A stretch of 64,000 nt of DNA from Tetrahymena thermophila SB210. Its lineage: Eukaryota > Ciliophora > Oligohymenophorea > Hymenostomatida > Tetrahymenidae. Below the pieces are notes generated by a model. That model was not told the DNA's origin, searched no databases, and was given only the letters and a program-made list of their open reading frames with translations. Below, piece after piece: positions 13,189 to 25,634 of the stretch. Position 1 is the stretch's first letter; each line of letters starts with the position of its first letter. The stretch covers positions 124,001-188,000 of the forward strand of contig NW_002476025.1 in assembly GCF_000189635.1 (NCBI RefSeq), given 5' to 3'. The translations under genes and the position numbers were made by a program.

Positions 13189-14325
13189 ATGAAAGTATAA
13201 TCAGAAAAAGAATAAATAGAATTGTAAAAGTAAATCAAAAATTATGACTTACAGGATAGCATTAAGACTTAGGTAAAAGGCTTAACTTAAGTGACCTATT
13301 CATTAGTGCCTAATTACATTTTTTAGTCTGAAAAGTGTTTTTTTATTCCTGGCGATATTATTTTTGACTTTGATTGCAAAGATAAATACTTTTTTAAGGT
13401 TTCAAAGTGGAATGAATTCAAAAGAGTCTATTCTTGTGCTGTTCGAAAAGATATGCCAACAGTAGAAATATAATTTTTTTCTTAGAAAAAACCTAATTAT
13501 GATTTATCCTAAGTTATACATCAACTTTAAAATAGCTAAAATTAGGAGCTATATGATTTATCATTAAGCATTTAGTAATATTCCAAAATGTTTATAGCCT
13601 AAGAAGCTTTTTCAAATAGAGGAAAATAAATTTTAGATTAAATACCTTTTGCTGTTGATTATTTAAGTCTAGTGAATTAGTATTTTAAAGAATAATGCGA
13701 AATTCTGCTAAAAAGTGTTTCTGATTCTCAATAATTTTATATCTATGGTACTTAAGAATTAAATTTTAATAGCTCAAATCTAGAATTAACAAAGCTAGGA
13801 ATTAGCGAAAATCTAATAGCTCTCTTAGGTTCAAATATTGAATAATTTTAATAAATAATAATGAGATATGGTTTAATTGATTTTTATGAGTAATAAAGTT
13901 ATTAAAAACTCTTTTAGCAAACAGTGCAAAACAAGTAAATTAACAACAACTAAAAAAATGAATGCTTCATGGAACTTCTCACTTATGATTAAATCAAAGT
14001 AAAAGTGACTGTATAAAATTAAAATCACGTTTTTTTAAACAATGTAAAAAATTTTTAAACAATTTATGACTTATTTCTGACAGAAGAGTAGAGGTTGTGC
14101 TTTTTTTATAAAAACATGTATATAACTTATTTTGAGGTAGATCTTTATGATTTAAAAAAAGTTATTGAAATTAGAAAATAGAATTTAAATAATTGCAGCA
14201 TATAGTTTTTGGAAGATAACATAGAATATTCCTCTCAGTGTTTATACTTACTTGAAAAGTTTTATTCAAATTAAACATAAAATATTTAAACAAATTAGAT
14301 TTGCAATTACAGAAATCTTAAATGA
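13189..14325 (+). CDS. Hypothetical single-exon protein, faintly PAS-like
   Basis: ATG 13189 to TGA 14323-14325, 378 residues, one exon, 266 bp downstream of the LRR gene on the same strand. It is soluble by appearance: no signal peptide or membrane segment. The N-terminus is Q/K-rich (MKVQSEKEQIELQKQIK). The middle contains KLGISENLIALLGSNIEQF then IIMRYGLIDFYEQ, which faintly recalls the 'xLGxSxExLLG' portion of PAS domains in some fungal and stramenopile regulators; this is a weak impression, not an assignment. Cysteines are scattered without a zinc-finger spacing I recognise. Base and codon use match the neighbours. Gene reality is supported by a 379-codon frame with ordinary amino-acid composition and an A-rich start context (tttaaATGaaa). 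Confidence 0.85.
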
Positions 14326-15219
14326 CAAATTATTTTTGATGATTTTATTTAAATTTGTTTTCTAAACGAAATACATTTTGTTTTATCTAAATTTGTAAAT
14401 TTATTAGCAGTTATTATATTTAACTTCTAATTTTTTTTAATAATAATTTATATTGACAGTAACTTCTACTTGATTTAAAGCTCAAATTTAAATGAAAGTA
14501 CTAAATAAAATAAATAAAATAATTAACAATTTTTTGTACTAAAAGAATTTAATAAAATAAAGGTAAGCATATTTATTATGATAGTCAATACTAAAATAGC
14601 TTTTATATTCAAAATATAAATTTAAATTAAATAAATCAAAATGTTTATTTTTATTTCATATAAAGTATTATCTAATAAAAATAACAAATAAATAAATAGA
14701 TTTTAATATAAATTTGTTAGAAGCTTTTAATTATTTAAAAAATTAAAATTTAAATGAAATACTAAAATCAAAAATTTTATTTAATTTTAAAGTAATTTTC
14801 TTTTGATACAATTTTATTCTTACATAAATTTTTGGGGTTTGTTTTAACACATATTAAATTTTAATGTTCTTATTTAAAAAATCGAAAAATTCATAAAACA
14901 CAAAATATTAAATCGTTCTAGCTTTGCTGATATGCACTTACTTTTACTTGATTATATTATCAAACAGTTTTGATTAAAATATGTATCAAGAGATTTTCTG
15001 TGAGGTAGCTTCAATTATATATTTTATTTCTTGCTTAGTATAAATAAAAACTCTAATTTTTGATATTATATACATATATACTTTTGAAATAAATTAAAAT
15101 AAGAAAAGGTAAACATTTTTTTTGCAATTTTATAAATGATTTAAAATTTTATAAAACAATTATATATTTATTTGACCATAATTCTAATATAAAATAATTA
15201 TTTAAATTTATATTATTTA
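14326..15219. other. AT-rich intergenic region between convergent genes
   Basis: Nothing recognisable; homopolymeric A and T runs throughout. Confidence 0.6.
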
Positions 15220-15519
15220 TCAGAAAATATGACCACACTTCTTTACATTAAGGATATTTTTAACACAACCAATGTCTCCAGTAATATTAGCTCCTGCAGA
15301 ATCGTAAGCAGCACCACATTAGCTGACTGCACCATAAACAGTACTGAGACAAGAACCAATATTTTTCAAGTGAAGCTTAGGAACGTGAATGTGAGGGAGG
15401 TGATGAGGGAAGTGAATGTGGAATTTTTCTAATTCGGTTTGGTTTTGGTTGTGGACATAAACGAGAGCAGCTGTTGAGAGCAGAGCAAGGACACCGAAAG
15501 CAATAAAAATGTTCTTCAT
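15220..15519 (-). CDS. Small His-rich secreted/lumenal protein, copy 1
   Basis: ATG 15517-15519 to TGA 15220-15222, 99 residues, single exon. A clear N-terminal signal peptide or anchor (MKNIFIAFGVLALLSTAALV) is followed by a His-rich stretch (residues ~33-51, FHIHFPHHLPHIHVPKLHL) with His at alternating positions. The C-terminal half has six cysteines and the motif NITGDIGCVKN. It is a paralogue of the gene at 16793-17092: same length, same order of signal peptide, His-rich stretch and Cys module, and shared words NITGDI.C.K..LN.K.C. The first cysteine (GSC) also matches the partner's GNC. The module suggests a disulphide-stabilised protein of the secretory route or granules, and the histidines could bind metal; both are inference. 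No named family was recognised. Confidence 0.87.
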
Positions 15520-16792
15520 TTACTTAATTTAAATATTATGATGCTTCAATTAGATTTATTTTTTTAATTAAATTACTAATTTTAATTTGAAATAAAAGAT
15601 TTCTCTTTAAATATTAATTGACTTATGTTTACCAACCTATATTAAGTAATTAAGTTTTCTATTGGAAATCTGATGGAAGTAAAGTTGTTTTTATTTTTGG
15701 TTCTAGAGATAATTAATTACTTTGAAGTTGTGGTTTTTAAAACATACTAGATTCTTTTATTATTTATTAGAAGAAAATTATTTAAATTTAGCCATCAAAC
15801 TGCAGCCTTTGATTTTCCATAGCAAATTAAAAGTTTTAAACTAATATTAAATAAAGGAAAATATGCAATTAATTCAAAATATGAAGCTGAGTTTATTCAA
15901 ATAAATAAGTTTTGAATAAATATGATTTTTTCTTTTTCAGGAAATAAATTTAAATTTAATTTTATTTTGGAATATCTTTATGATTTCCACATTTTAATTT
16001 ACCTAAAAAGTTGTTTGTGTACTAATAATTTAACAAATAAAAGTCAATTTTTATGGGAAAACTTGTAATCTTTGATGCTAATTTCTTTCTTTTATCTTGA
16101 AATTAATATCTAGATATAAATTTATTATTTTCCCCTAGCTTAGTCAGATTAATGCTTCTATTGATAAGGACGTGATGAAATATGAATTTATTTTTATCTC
16201 AGCAATTATTTTAAAAAGTAAAAGGATAAGTTTATAAAATTTATTTTAAATATATTTGATTCTGTATTAATAAAAATAAATATTAATTCTATTCTATATT
16301 TATCTAATAAAAAAAAAAGAGTAACAGGTATTTCTAAAAATTTTTCAATTCAATCTATTTTTGCTGTGCTATAATTAATTAATTTGATTTCAAGTTTAAT
16401 GATTCAATGAAATTTGATTTTGTAAGCTAAAATTTTATCAATTAATTTAAAAAAATTATACTACTATTAGCTTGTTTAAGTAACAAATTAGCTATAAAAA
16501 ATGTAAAATTTACAATTATTTTCGATATTTTAAATATGTATTTTTATCATATTTAGTAAAGTGTAAATTTAAAAGATTACAATCTAATTTTGATTTTTTT
16601 ATTCTTATTAATAAAATTATAAGAAAAAATAAAATAGTGTTATACAGATAACAAATTTTTCAAATTAAACAGTACTAAAATACATTTGATTTATTATCAC
16701 TAATTTCATGATAAATAACTTTTTAATTGAATAGAATTATTATTATTAGTTAATATATTGTTAATTTTCAAGAGTGAGATACACTTAAAATA
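15520..16792. other. AT-rich spacer between the two His-rich paralogues
   Basis: No coding signal on either strand that I could support. It should contain the promoter of copy 1 and the 3' end of copy 2. Confidence 0.6.
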
Positions 16793-17092
16793 TCAATGGA
16801 GATTATTACAATTTTTTTCATTCAAATATTTTTTTATGCAGTCAATATCTCCTGTAATATTTACTTCATTTTAATCTATTTGAGCTCCACAAAAAACAAC
16901 TGATTCTTTTATAAACATCATACAATTACCCACAGTGTTCAAGTTAATATGCATATGATGTTCATGATCATGAGGTTTATGTATGTGAGCCTTGAATTTC
17001 TGCAAACTAGATGCATTATTTTGATTAAAATACAAAACCATAGTGGTAGCTATAGCTAATAGTAAAAATATAGTGATTGAAATCAATTTCAT
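16793..17092 (-). CDS. Small His-rich secreted/lumenal protein, copy 2
   Basis: ATG 17090-17092 to TGA 16793-16795, exactly 99 residues, single exon. It begins with a signal peptide ([20 protein letters not shown]), then KFKAHIHKPHDHEHHMHI, a histidine cluster with five of eight residues His at its core, then the Cys module (VGNCMMFI, VVFCG, NITGDIDCIKKYLNEKNC). Five cysteines are seen against six in copy 1: CGAAYD of copy 1 aligns with CGAQID here, and copy 1 has one cysteine more near its signal-proximal pair or C-terminus depending on alignment. The two genes lie head-to-tail 1.27 kb apart, so they arose by tandem duplication, and the protein divergence shows it is not recent. Histidine placement has drifted while His-richness is kept, which suggests selection for composition. 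Confidence 0.87.
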
Positions 17093-18142
17093 TTTAAAAG
17101 ATTTGCTTGCTAAGAAAGATTTTGATTATCTTTTTATTAATTCAATTTCTTAATATAAAAATAGCTTTTTTTAGATATTCCAAAAAAGATTAATTAAATT
17201 TATTTGCATTTGGTGCCTAAAAAATAAATTATTTTGGCATTAAAAAAAATTCTATAGGATAAGTATTTTGAAGCTAATTTTAAGATATTTATCGAAATAC
17301 TTAGATTCGCTTTAATTTATACTTGTTTGCGAAACGATTGTACTAAAACCATAAAAATTTTACTGATATTTAAAATAAAATAATAATAAAATTATATTTT
17401 AAAAAGTTGTAAAAAAAATCTTTAAGTAATAAATTTAAAAGAAGATTAAAAATAATCAGATAGTTTCACTCTATTTTTTGAAAAAATTTTCTAAACGATT
17501 ATTCATAAATGTTTTATTTTATATTAAGATAATATAAACTAAGAGAAAAAGTTTATTTTGATAATGTTAAGAATTCTTAAAATATTTTGAATTTATTTTT
17601 AAAACTTTAATTTGTTTTAAACTAAAAATACTAAAAACACTAATTATATTTATATTTTTATATGCTACTTAATAGATGTGTTATACTTTTTCTATTAAAT
17701 GCAATTAATAACTTTAAGAGAATCTTAGTATTTTAAATTTGATAATTAACAAAAGATATTAATATGTTATTAAAATAATTATCTTTATTAAAAATTAAAA
17801 ATCGTATTTTAATAATTAATTAATTGAGATGCTTGATATTCATTCAAAAAGTAATTATCAAAAAAATTTTACTTAAGATTTATCAGGTTAAAAATTAATA
17901 AAATAATCCTCAAAATATATACAATTAAAAATATATATATTACATGTTTTTAATCATTAAAATTTTAGAAATGTTTTTTTTAAATTGAAATAAATTTATT
18001 TCTTATTAAGAGTTTGATTATAAATTTTTTATTTTTATTTTTAAAATACAGAATATAAAATAAAATTATAAATTTACTTGAAAAATTTTTTTTATTTGTT
18101 AAATTCATAGTTGTACATTAATAAAAATGACACAAAATATTT
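17093..18142. other. AT-rich intergenic region
   Basis: No supported gene; poly-A/T runs and short palindromic AT words only. Confidence 0.6.
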
Positions 18143-19897
18143 TCAATCTTGGTTTTAATCTTTGAGTGCTGACCTAGAAACTACTGTCTAGTCATCTTAA
18201 TTTTACTTTTATTCTGATAATAAGCTTGTAGTGTCTTCGTTTGCATGATTAATTTTTATCTGTGGAGATTATTATCTTGATTTAGTAATTATTTCTTATG
18301 TATGGTCTTAATCTAAGGGTTTGCTCGTTTTATCAACTGGATATGACAAAAATACGAGAAAAGTGATGAAAGCTAATGAAGCAAAAATTAAAAAGACAAC
18401 CCATTTATTAAATAAGTAAACTTCATAAAGAATAAATGGAGAAATTGCACCCATCGCACGACCAACTGCAGTACTTAATCCCAGTCCTAATGAACGATGA
18501 ATGGTGTCATAAGATTCTGAAATCAAAGGAGTTGAACAAAGACCAGTAAATCTTGAGAAGAATTTGATAGAAATTAAACCACCTAACAAGAAAGGCTCTT
18601 TTATCAAATAAATCAAAAAAAGAGATACTGTAGATAGAAGTAGTGTTCCATTTAGGATTTTTAAACGACCAACTGATTATACATCAATAAACAAGTAAAC
18701 TATTATGGATGCAGGTACTTCTCCAAGAGTAGCTAGAAAAAGCTCAAAAAATCCTTAACCTGAACTATGAAGGTAAAATGGGAGAAGAAAGAGGGTACCT
18801 GAAGATATAAATGAATTAACACAATTTGCAACTATTAATCTCCAAGTTATACCAAAGTTACTACCCTAAAAAAGACCTTTAAAGGTATTAAAAGTTGTAG
18901 GCTATTTGGCAAATTTAGCTTATTACCACTTTTTAAGGCTTTCTATTTCATATTAAGTAAGTGGTTCATATTAACTTTACTTGTTTTTTTATCCAGTTCT
19001 ATTTAAGATAACTACAGCTTCATCTATTCTATTATGACTAACTAAAAATCTAGCAGAGTCATCTAAAAAGAATAGGCACCCAATTGACATAATGGTACAA
19101 GGAAAAATTTGGCAAATAGCTATTGCTCTCCAGTTTCCCTTTGATAGGTCATCCATGAAAAATACACATAGAAGAAGAAGGTAGAATTTACCAAGCATAT
19201 AAGCACTCTATGTAAGAATTAAACATCTCCCTCTAATATGTTTTGGCACTATTTCAGTCATCATGAGTATTCCAATAGGTAAGGTCATACCAATTACTAT
19301 CCCATAGAAGGCTCTGATAGCAAGCATATGTGAATAATCAGGAGCTAATGAAGTCCAGATTACTGTACATAGCTATAAAAAACACCCTATAGCCATAGAA
19401 TTTTTCCTACCAAACCAATCGCAAAATATACCAGAAATAATAGCTCCAACAAACAAACCTACGAAATAAAAACTACCTAGTAGTTCTATTTAATTATCGC
19501 TTAACTTCCATTCATTTTACAATACTTATACTAAAATCATCATATAGTACTACTCAGCTCCATCTATAAAATCTATTAGAGAAACAATACACAATGCCTT
19601 TAAAAATCAATAAAAAAATTAAAAATGTAAATTGAAGTAATTAAATAATTGAATAAAAGTAACAAGATCGTTCTCATCTCACTTACTTCAGTGATTATGA
19701 GAAAATTATTTCAAAAATGGGAAAATTTTGAGTAAAATCCATTTATATCTTATTTATAATTTTGAATCAATTTATATTACTATTATTTGATAGATTCCAA
19801 AACCTATTCTAGAGGACAGAATAAAATCGAAAGTAACATAATCTCTATCTTCTTCATCAGAACTGCTACCTCTTTCAACAATATGTTAATCACTCAT
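18143..19897 (-). CDS. Major facilitator superfamily transporter (SV2/organic-cation-like)
   Basis: Exon 1 19897-19781 (39 codons, MSDQHIVERGSSSDEED), intron 19598-19780 (183 bp, phase 0), exon 2 19597-18143 ending in TGA; 523 residues. Twelve-helix MFS layout: TM1 motif CIVSLIDFIDGAEQ with the acidic pair seen in SV2/SVOP/SLC22 carriers, loop 2-3 FCDWFGRK (MFS motif A relative), then RAFYGIVIGMTLPIG and EIVPKHIRGR (the TM4-5 R..G and E..RG signatures), a central loop DDSARFLVSHNRIDEA like the sugar/OCT 'SPRWL' loop, and a second six-helix half. The C-terminal tail is Q-rich and hydrophilic. It probably moves a small organic solute or ion at the plasma membrane or a vacuole; the substrate cannot be read from sequence. 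The length is normal for the family. Confidence 0.93.
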
Positions 19898-20650
19898 CTT
19901 CCTCAATAAGATGTATAATGATATTTGTATTATAAAAACGACTAAGTTACTTGTGTTTATTGTTTATTTGACAAAAATCTTATTTTTACAAAAAGCATAT
20001 GCACAATAATTAATAAATAATTACAATCATTCTAATTAAGAAATATATATTAAAACGAACAAATTTAATTACGTTTTTATGTTATTTCAATTTAATTTTT
20101 AGAGTTTATTAATAAATTGATAAAGAGATAGATGTAATAAATATCTAGCTAGAATTTTTAACATATATTTACTTTTAAAATATTTACATTGAATATAACC
20201 CATTTGAATAAAGTTATTTATTTTTCAATAAATAATATATCTAAACTAAAAATTAATGAAAACAAAATATTTTAAAAATATTTCTAATAATTAGAATTTA
20301 GATTTGTGCTATTTATAAATAAATAAAAAAACAAATATTATAAAATCTATTTAGTTTATCTTATAAAATATTTAATCTTATCCAATTTTGTTGAGCTATT
20401 TCTAAATAAATATTTTTTTTTGTCAATTTAAAAAAACCATGCAAATAATTTTTATTTATCTTATTCAAAATATTTTATATAAACGAAGAAAATCTACTTG
20501 ATACTCTGTTTTAACAAATCTAATTTTTGCAAGATTTAAATTAAATAAGTTTAATTTATTACAATTTAAAAATAAATACTTTTTTAAAATTCATTTTTAA
20601 GATTTTTTTTAATTGATTTTTTTATATATAACTAAAATTATTTTATTTTT
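19898..20650. other. AT-rich intergenic region
   Basis: Separates two minus-strand genes. Holds the MFS gene promoter; nothing else seen. Confidence 0.6.
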
Positions 20651-23600
20651 TCAAAAGTTATTTTTAGATTAAGAAAAAGTTTAGCTGATAGATGATTAAA
20701 TAGACAAGTTTGATTTTTTTTTAACTAATCTTTGGTGACTTATATGGTTGAAATTAGATTTCTATTCTTTGAGGTTAAAATTAGAAAATACTATACTAGA
20801 TTAATCTTATATGAGCTTATCTTCAAAGCTACAATTATTATTTTAAATTAGTAACTTATTATTATCAAAGTTAGTTCTTTTTATTTAACTCTAAACTACA
20901 GTAATAGCTTTCTCTAAGCCTAATTTTTATATTATCTCTTAGTTGCATAAAGCAACTGGTGTTTATCCTAATTAATTTCTTACGTTTAGGTCAATTTAAT
21001 CATTTTCTTTTATTATATATTGTATTAACTCATAATCATTAGATTCAAATATCAAATGCAATGGTGTATTTCCTTCAGAACAAGGGATATTAACATTAGA
21101 ACCTTATGAAAATAGCCACTTTATTAGTGGTACATTTTTTTATTTACAAGCATAAAATAATGGAGTATTTAAATGCTTATCTTTTGAGTTAAAATCACTT
21201 TTTTCCCATCTATGTCCAACTAAGCACAAATAATTTAAATCATTATTCATTACACCTCTAAAAAGAGTTTACTTTCTTTGTTAAGCTCTTTTTTTTTCAG
21301 TCTTAGAAATTTTTCTTTCTTACGAAGAAGATGGAGACTAACTTTTTGATTAAAGACTTTTATAGATTATAGAATTTTGACATTTTTTATCTAATTATTA
21401 GAAATCTCTATTCAATTTTTTAAGTTCTGCTCTCCTTTCTGATTCTCCTGCAATAATTATAGATTATAATCTTTATCTAAGCAGATCAGTTTTTACCTAT
21501 TAAAGTGTTTACTGTGAAATGCTCTTTCTCACATCAACATTTCTAAAATTTTATTATTAAAAAAGTAAGAAATTTATTAAAAATATTTTTTGTTTTTTTA
21601 AAATTTTACTCTTTTGTATGTTATAGCTTTTCAGATTATTAAAGGGAATATTTTTTTTCTTTTAAAGGAGTTATAAAAATATTTGTTGATTTATTCGAAA
21701 TTCTATTTGCACCTTTATTAGCAAAAGATTAATTTGTTTAAATTTTTACAACTGAATCGTCTTTGATCGTTGAACTTCTTTTCAAAGAATTTTCTAAAAA
21801 ATAGGTTTTATTTTATTTCTAGCAAGTCTATATGCTCTCATCCCTATTCAAAGGTATTTAATAATTTAAAGACCCTTTTGACCTATTTAAATTTTTTTAG
21901 TTATAAGCAAACTGTTTTGAAATTTAATTTATTTTATTTTATAAATCATCAAGCATTTTTTGTTTAAGTTTTTTTACTTTCAACCTCCCTAAAAATCCTC
22001 TTATAAGCCTTTAAATAATTATTATATTATTTATAAGCTTTTTACTTGGATTTTTAATTTCTACATATCTAATCTTATCTCTATAATTTTTAATTAAATA
22101 AAAGATATAAAATTAACAATTTAAAAATAAAAAAATAAATACTTTTCATTAATAATTTATCCAGGACCTTTAGAATAAAATTTTATAAACTATTTCTGGT
22201 TTTTTAGGTAAGGGTGATCATGTAGTTTTAAGTCATATTTCTCTAACTATTATTCATCATATTTTTTCGAATTATAATACTTTCTGAGACCTCTTTAAGT
22301 AGACTCTGTTCCTTATTACTATTTTGGCTTTAGATGATCTTCGTATGCAAATAATTTGCTAGGGGCATGGTGCTCACTAGATTTTATTCTATTTCCAAGT
22401 GACCTAGATTTTATATTTGCAACTCTTGGTACGCTTTTATTTAGCTCTTTTTCCTCTGTCTACTATAAGTTTTTTATCAAATAGTTATTTACAGAAGATA
22501 TTTCGCTATTTTTTAAAGCACTTTATTTTGATAGAGACCTACTTTTACTTTAAGGCAAGTTAGTTTAATTTATCATTGATATTTTCTTCGAGCTTTGGTC
22601 AACTGAAACTGCTCTTTTTAGTTTAAGCTTATTTGAAAATGCTTTTACAAGAGCCTTAGATGAGTATGAAAGGTTTTCTAACTTACTTTAATCATTTTTT
22701 TTCTTTAGTGATAAATATGACTTAAATATCTTAACCATTTTTTTATGGTACTATTCATTTAATTCTGATATTAATTTTCTTTACTCTTAATCCTTTTAAA
22801 TCTAAAATTTTACATGATCTTGCTTTGCCTTATGTTACAAATACTCATTTCTAACTATTGATAAACCCTTTTTTATCTTTTAATACTAATAGATAATATC
22901 TTCAGCTATTTTTAGCTCCATGTTACTCAGGATATTTTCACTTAATGTGTTAACTTTTTCTTGTTCATAAATTTTATCAACACACTTATTAAGCAGCCTA
23001 CTTGTATTGGCTAAAAAGTATAATTAAGACACATCTAAATGATCTCCTTCCTGATACTTTTTCAGCAATACATCTCTGTTTTATAGCTATTGCTCTTCTT
23101 TCATTTTGGCATAAATGTTAGTACTGAATCCTACATTCTATCCATTTGTTAGTTTTTTAAGATTTGTCTACTATTTTTTTTACTGTCTTATATTTTCTTA
23201 ATATTATTCTTCTAGATCTTCATTCCACTCCATGTCTTTAATTGTCTGCTCTATTTCTTAAATCCATTTATCATGTTCATTAGTTTTGTTTATCAATTTA
23301 TTCAATAGATTAGATGGATCTATTTACTATTATTACTCTTACATCAATAAATCTCCTGTATTCAAATCTACATAATCAGCAAGGTGTTTGACTTTAATCC
23401 CATTTTTTTTCATATTTTCTATAACTTTAACTGAATTCTCATACTAATACAACAAAAATAAATTATTTTGTATTTTATTCTATCAAATAAAAAGTACCTT
23501 ATTCACATATAATAAAACCATTTCTTTTAATTTTAGATTAATAGATTTGTACTTGCTAGATATTTATAGCCAATCTAAGTAATGAGGGTCATTAAGATTA

Positions 23601-24647
23601 TTAAAACCATTAGACTTAGAAATATCTTTTTCTAGAACTTAAGTTTTAGTTTCTCTTTTATTAATTTTTTCTTTAAAATTATTTAGCAACCTATCTAAAG
23701 TCTCGTTCATCTACTAAATTATATAATTTTTTTTCCCCTCAAATGTATTAAATCCTTAAAGAACTGATGTAGATATTCCAAATTCTTTAACTATTCTATT
23801 GATTAAAATTTAAAACCAATTAAAAATCACTAAAATAATATAAGACAATTATATCCATTAAAAAATATAAGTAAATTAATATATTTATTTACTCAGAAGT
23901 AATATCAGCAGTTGTGGTAGAAACAGAGTTAAATATGGATGAATCGCACTAAGATTATTCAAGAGATTTTATTTTATTCAGGACCAAAGATTTAAAAACT
24001 GTTTATATCAAATTTTCCCCATACTCTTGTACTATACAGTTATTTTAGCAATCTTCTTGTTGATTTCCATTTTAATTTTAGTAGAATATGTTTTATGAAT
24101 GGCATCTATTTTTTCTATTAATTATAGAATTATTATTAACTTTACTACTAAATATTGTGTTCCTTTAAACAGGCATCTTTATTTTTAAACATTGTTAATT
24201 ATTTTCTTTTATATTTTATTTATCATTTTGAACTATCTCTTCAGAAACTTTAATTAAATACCCATTTTTATTGATTAGCTTTAGTATTTTTCTAGGTTTA
24301 TCTTTAGGTTGCTCTACTTGCAATTAATTTTAAATTTATTATGGCTCTTCGCTTTCAAAGCTAACAACAGAATCTAATTATTAGAACATACTTTAGTTAA
24401 AGTCGTTATCTTTTATATAGGGATCCTTTAAAATATATTTTTGATGGTATTATTCTCCAATTTAGCTGTGACTAATTTATTTTGTATCAGACACAATTTA
24501 GTTAAAAGTATTCTATATTTCTTCTAGCGTTCCAAGTCTAAAGCAAGAATCATCTTTTTTAAGCCTTTTTATATCTATGAAATAAAAATTGAAATAAATA
24601 TGAAGTATTATTTTACAAAATTCTAAATACTGAATACCTAAACTCAT
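20651..24647 (-). CDS. Coiled-coil, IQ-motif and ankyrin-repeat protein
   Basis: Six exons: 24647-24638, 24574-23893, 23795-23498, 23443-22143, 22080-21610, 21542-20651 (TGA 20651-20653). Introns are 24575-24637, 23796-23892, 23444-23497, 22081-22142 and 21543-21609. The exons sum to 3654 nt, exactly 1218 codons. Exon 1 is only 10 nt (MSL plus one base). Residues ~1-330 are Q/N/S-rich; ~340-650 are charged and helical, probably coiled coil (YENSVKVIENMKKNG, QLQNRDVLLKKYQEGD). An IQ motif, IIIIQRLIRGFLGR, lies near residue 780 (exon 5), the usual calmodulin-binding pattern IQxxxRGxxxR. Ankyrin-type repeats lie near 1010-1115 (NTPLFYACKQKNVPLIKWLF; GNTPLHLIFESNDYELIQYI; LGQTPVALC). The architecture suggests a calmodulin-linked scaffold, possibly of cilia or cortex; the role is inferred. 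Confidence 0.92.
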
Positions 24648-25634
24648 TTATAAAGCTATTTGATATCTACTAAATTTATAATTAAGAATTCGTTGGTGCC
24701 TTAATTAAAAATTCTTAATATTTTTAATATAGCCAGTGTATTATTAATATTGTTTAAATTTATTGAATAAATATTTTTATAATGAAAACAATTAATTAAT
24801 TAATTCTTGGTGTATAAAAATAATAATAAAATTTATCTTACAAATATTTTTTTAATACTCAGATTAAAATTATTTTAAAATTTAAAAAATAAATCTTTAT
24901 TCTATATTTTTTCAATTGCAAAAATGAAATTATTACCAAAATAGTATTTAAAAGGATTTGTAAAAAAAATTATCCTTTTAAATCATAACGAATCGTTTAT
25001 TAATTAGTGAAAATTGAATTGAAAATTTTTAAAACTTTGAATAAAAATTTATTAAAATATATTTTTTTCTTTTATTTGATTTTATTTGATTTATCCAAAT
25101 ATTAGCAAAAAAAACAACAATTTATTTTTTGTTTGTGATTTCTTTATTCAAATTAAAATAGAATAAAAAATTTATGAAAATTATCTTTATTGTAAATGAA
25201 ATATTAAAAAAGAATAAATGATACTCAAATAAATATTTTTTAGGAGTTTAATAATATTTGGTTGAAATATTTAATTTTTAGAAATCGAATCAAATAATTC
25301 AATGCTTTTTTTTATAAGATGGATGTTAAAAAATAGACTCATACACTTATGAACTTATTTATTAAAACAAAACAGAAATGAAATTTATATCGAGCTTATA
25401 TTTATAATTTCATTATAGATTCATTTACTGCTAACATTTAACAGATATTTTTCAATCAGGATATTTAAGATGTTCAGGTATGAATAATAAATATTTGAAA
25501 ATTAAGAAGAAATTACTTTTATTAAATAAATAAATAACAAAGAACAGTAAAAATTTGTTTGAAAAAATTAATTAACCACTTATATAAATTCTATTTTGTT
25601 AGAAAAAAAATTGTAAGAGCTGATTACACGAAAT
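24648..25634. other. AT-rich divergent promoter region
   Basis: Between head-to-head genes. An in-frame stretch just 5' of ATG 25635 (from about 25605, after a possible 3' splice site ttgttag) hints that the downstream gene could have an earlier exon, but no upstream ATG exon with matching phase was found. Confidence 0.5.

Noticed and set aside
13720-13900. Firm PAS-domain call in the single-exon gene
   Set aside because: Only one short word resembles PAS; the rest does not align convincingly by eye.
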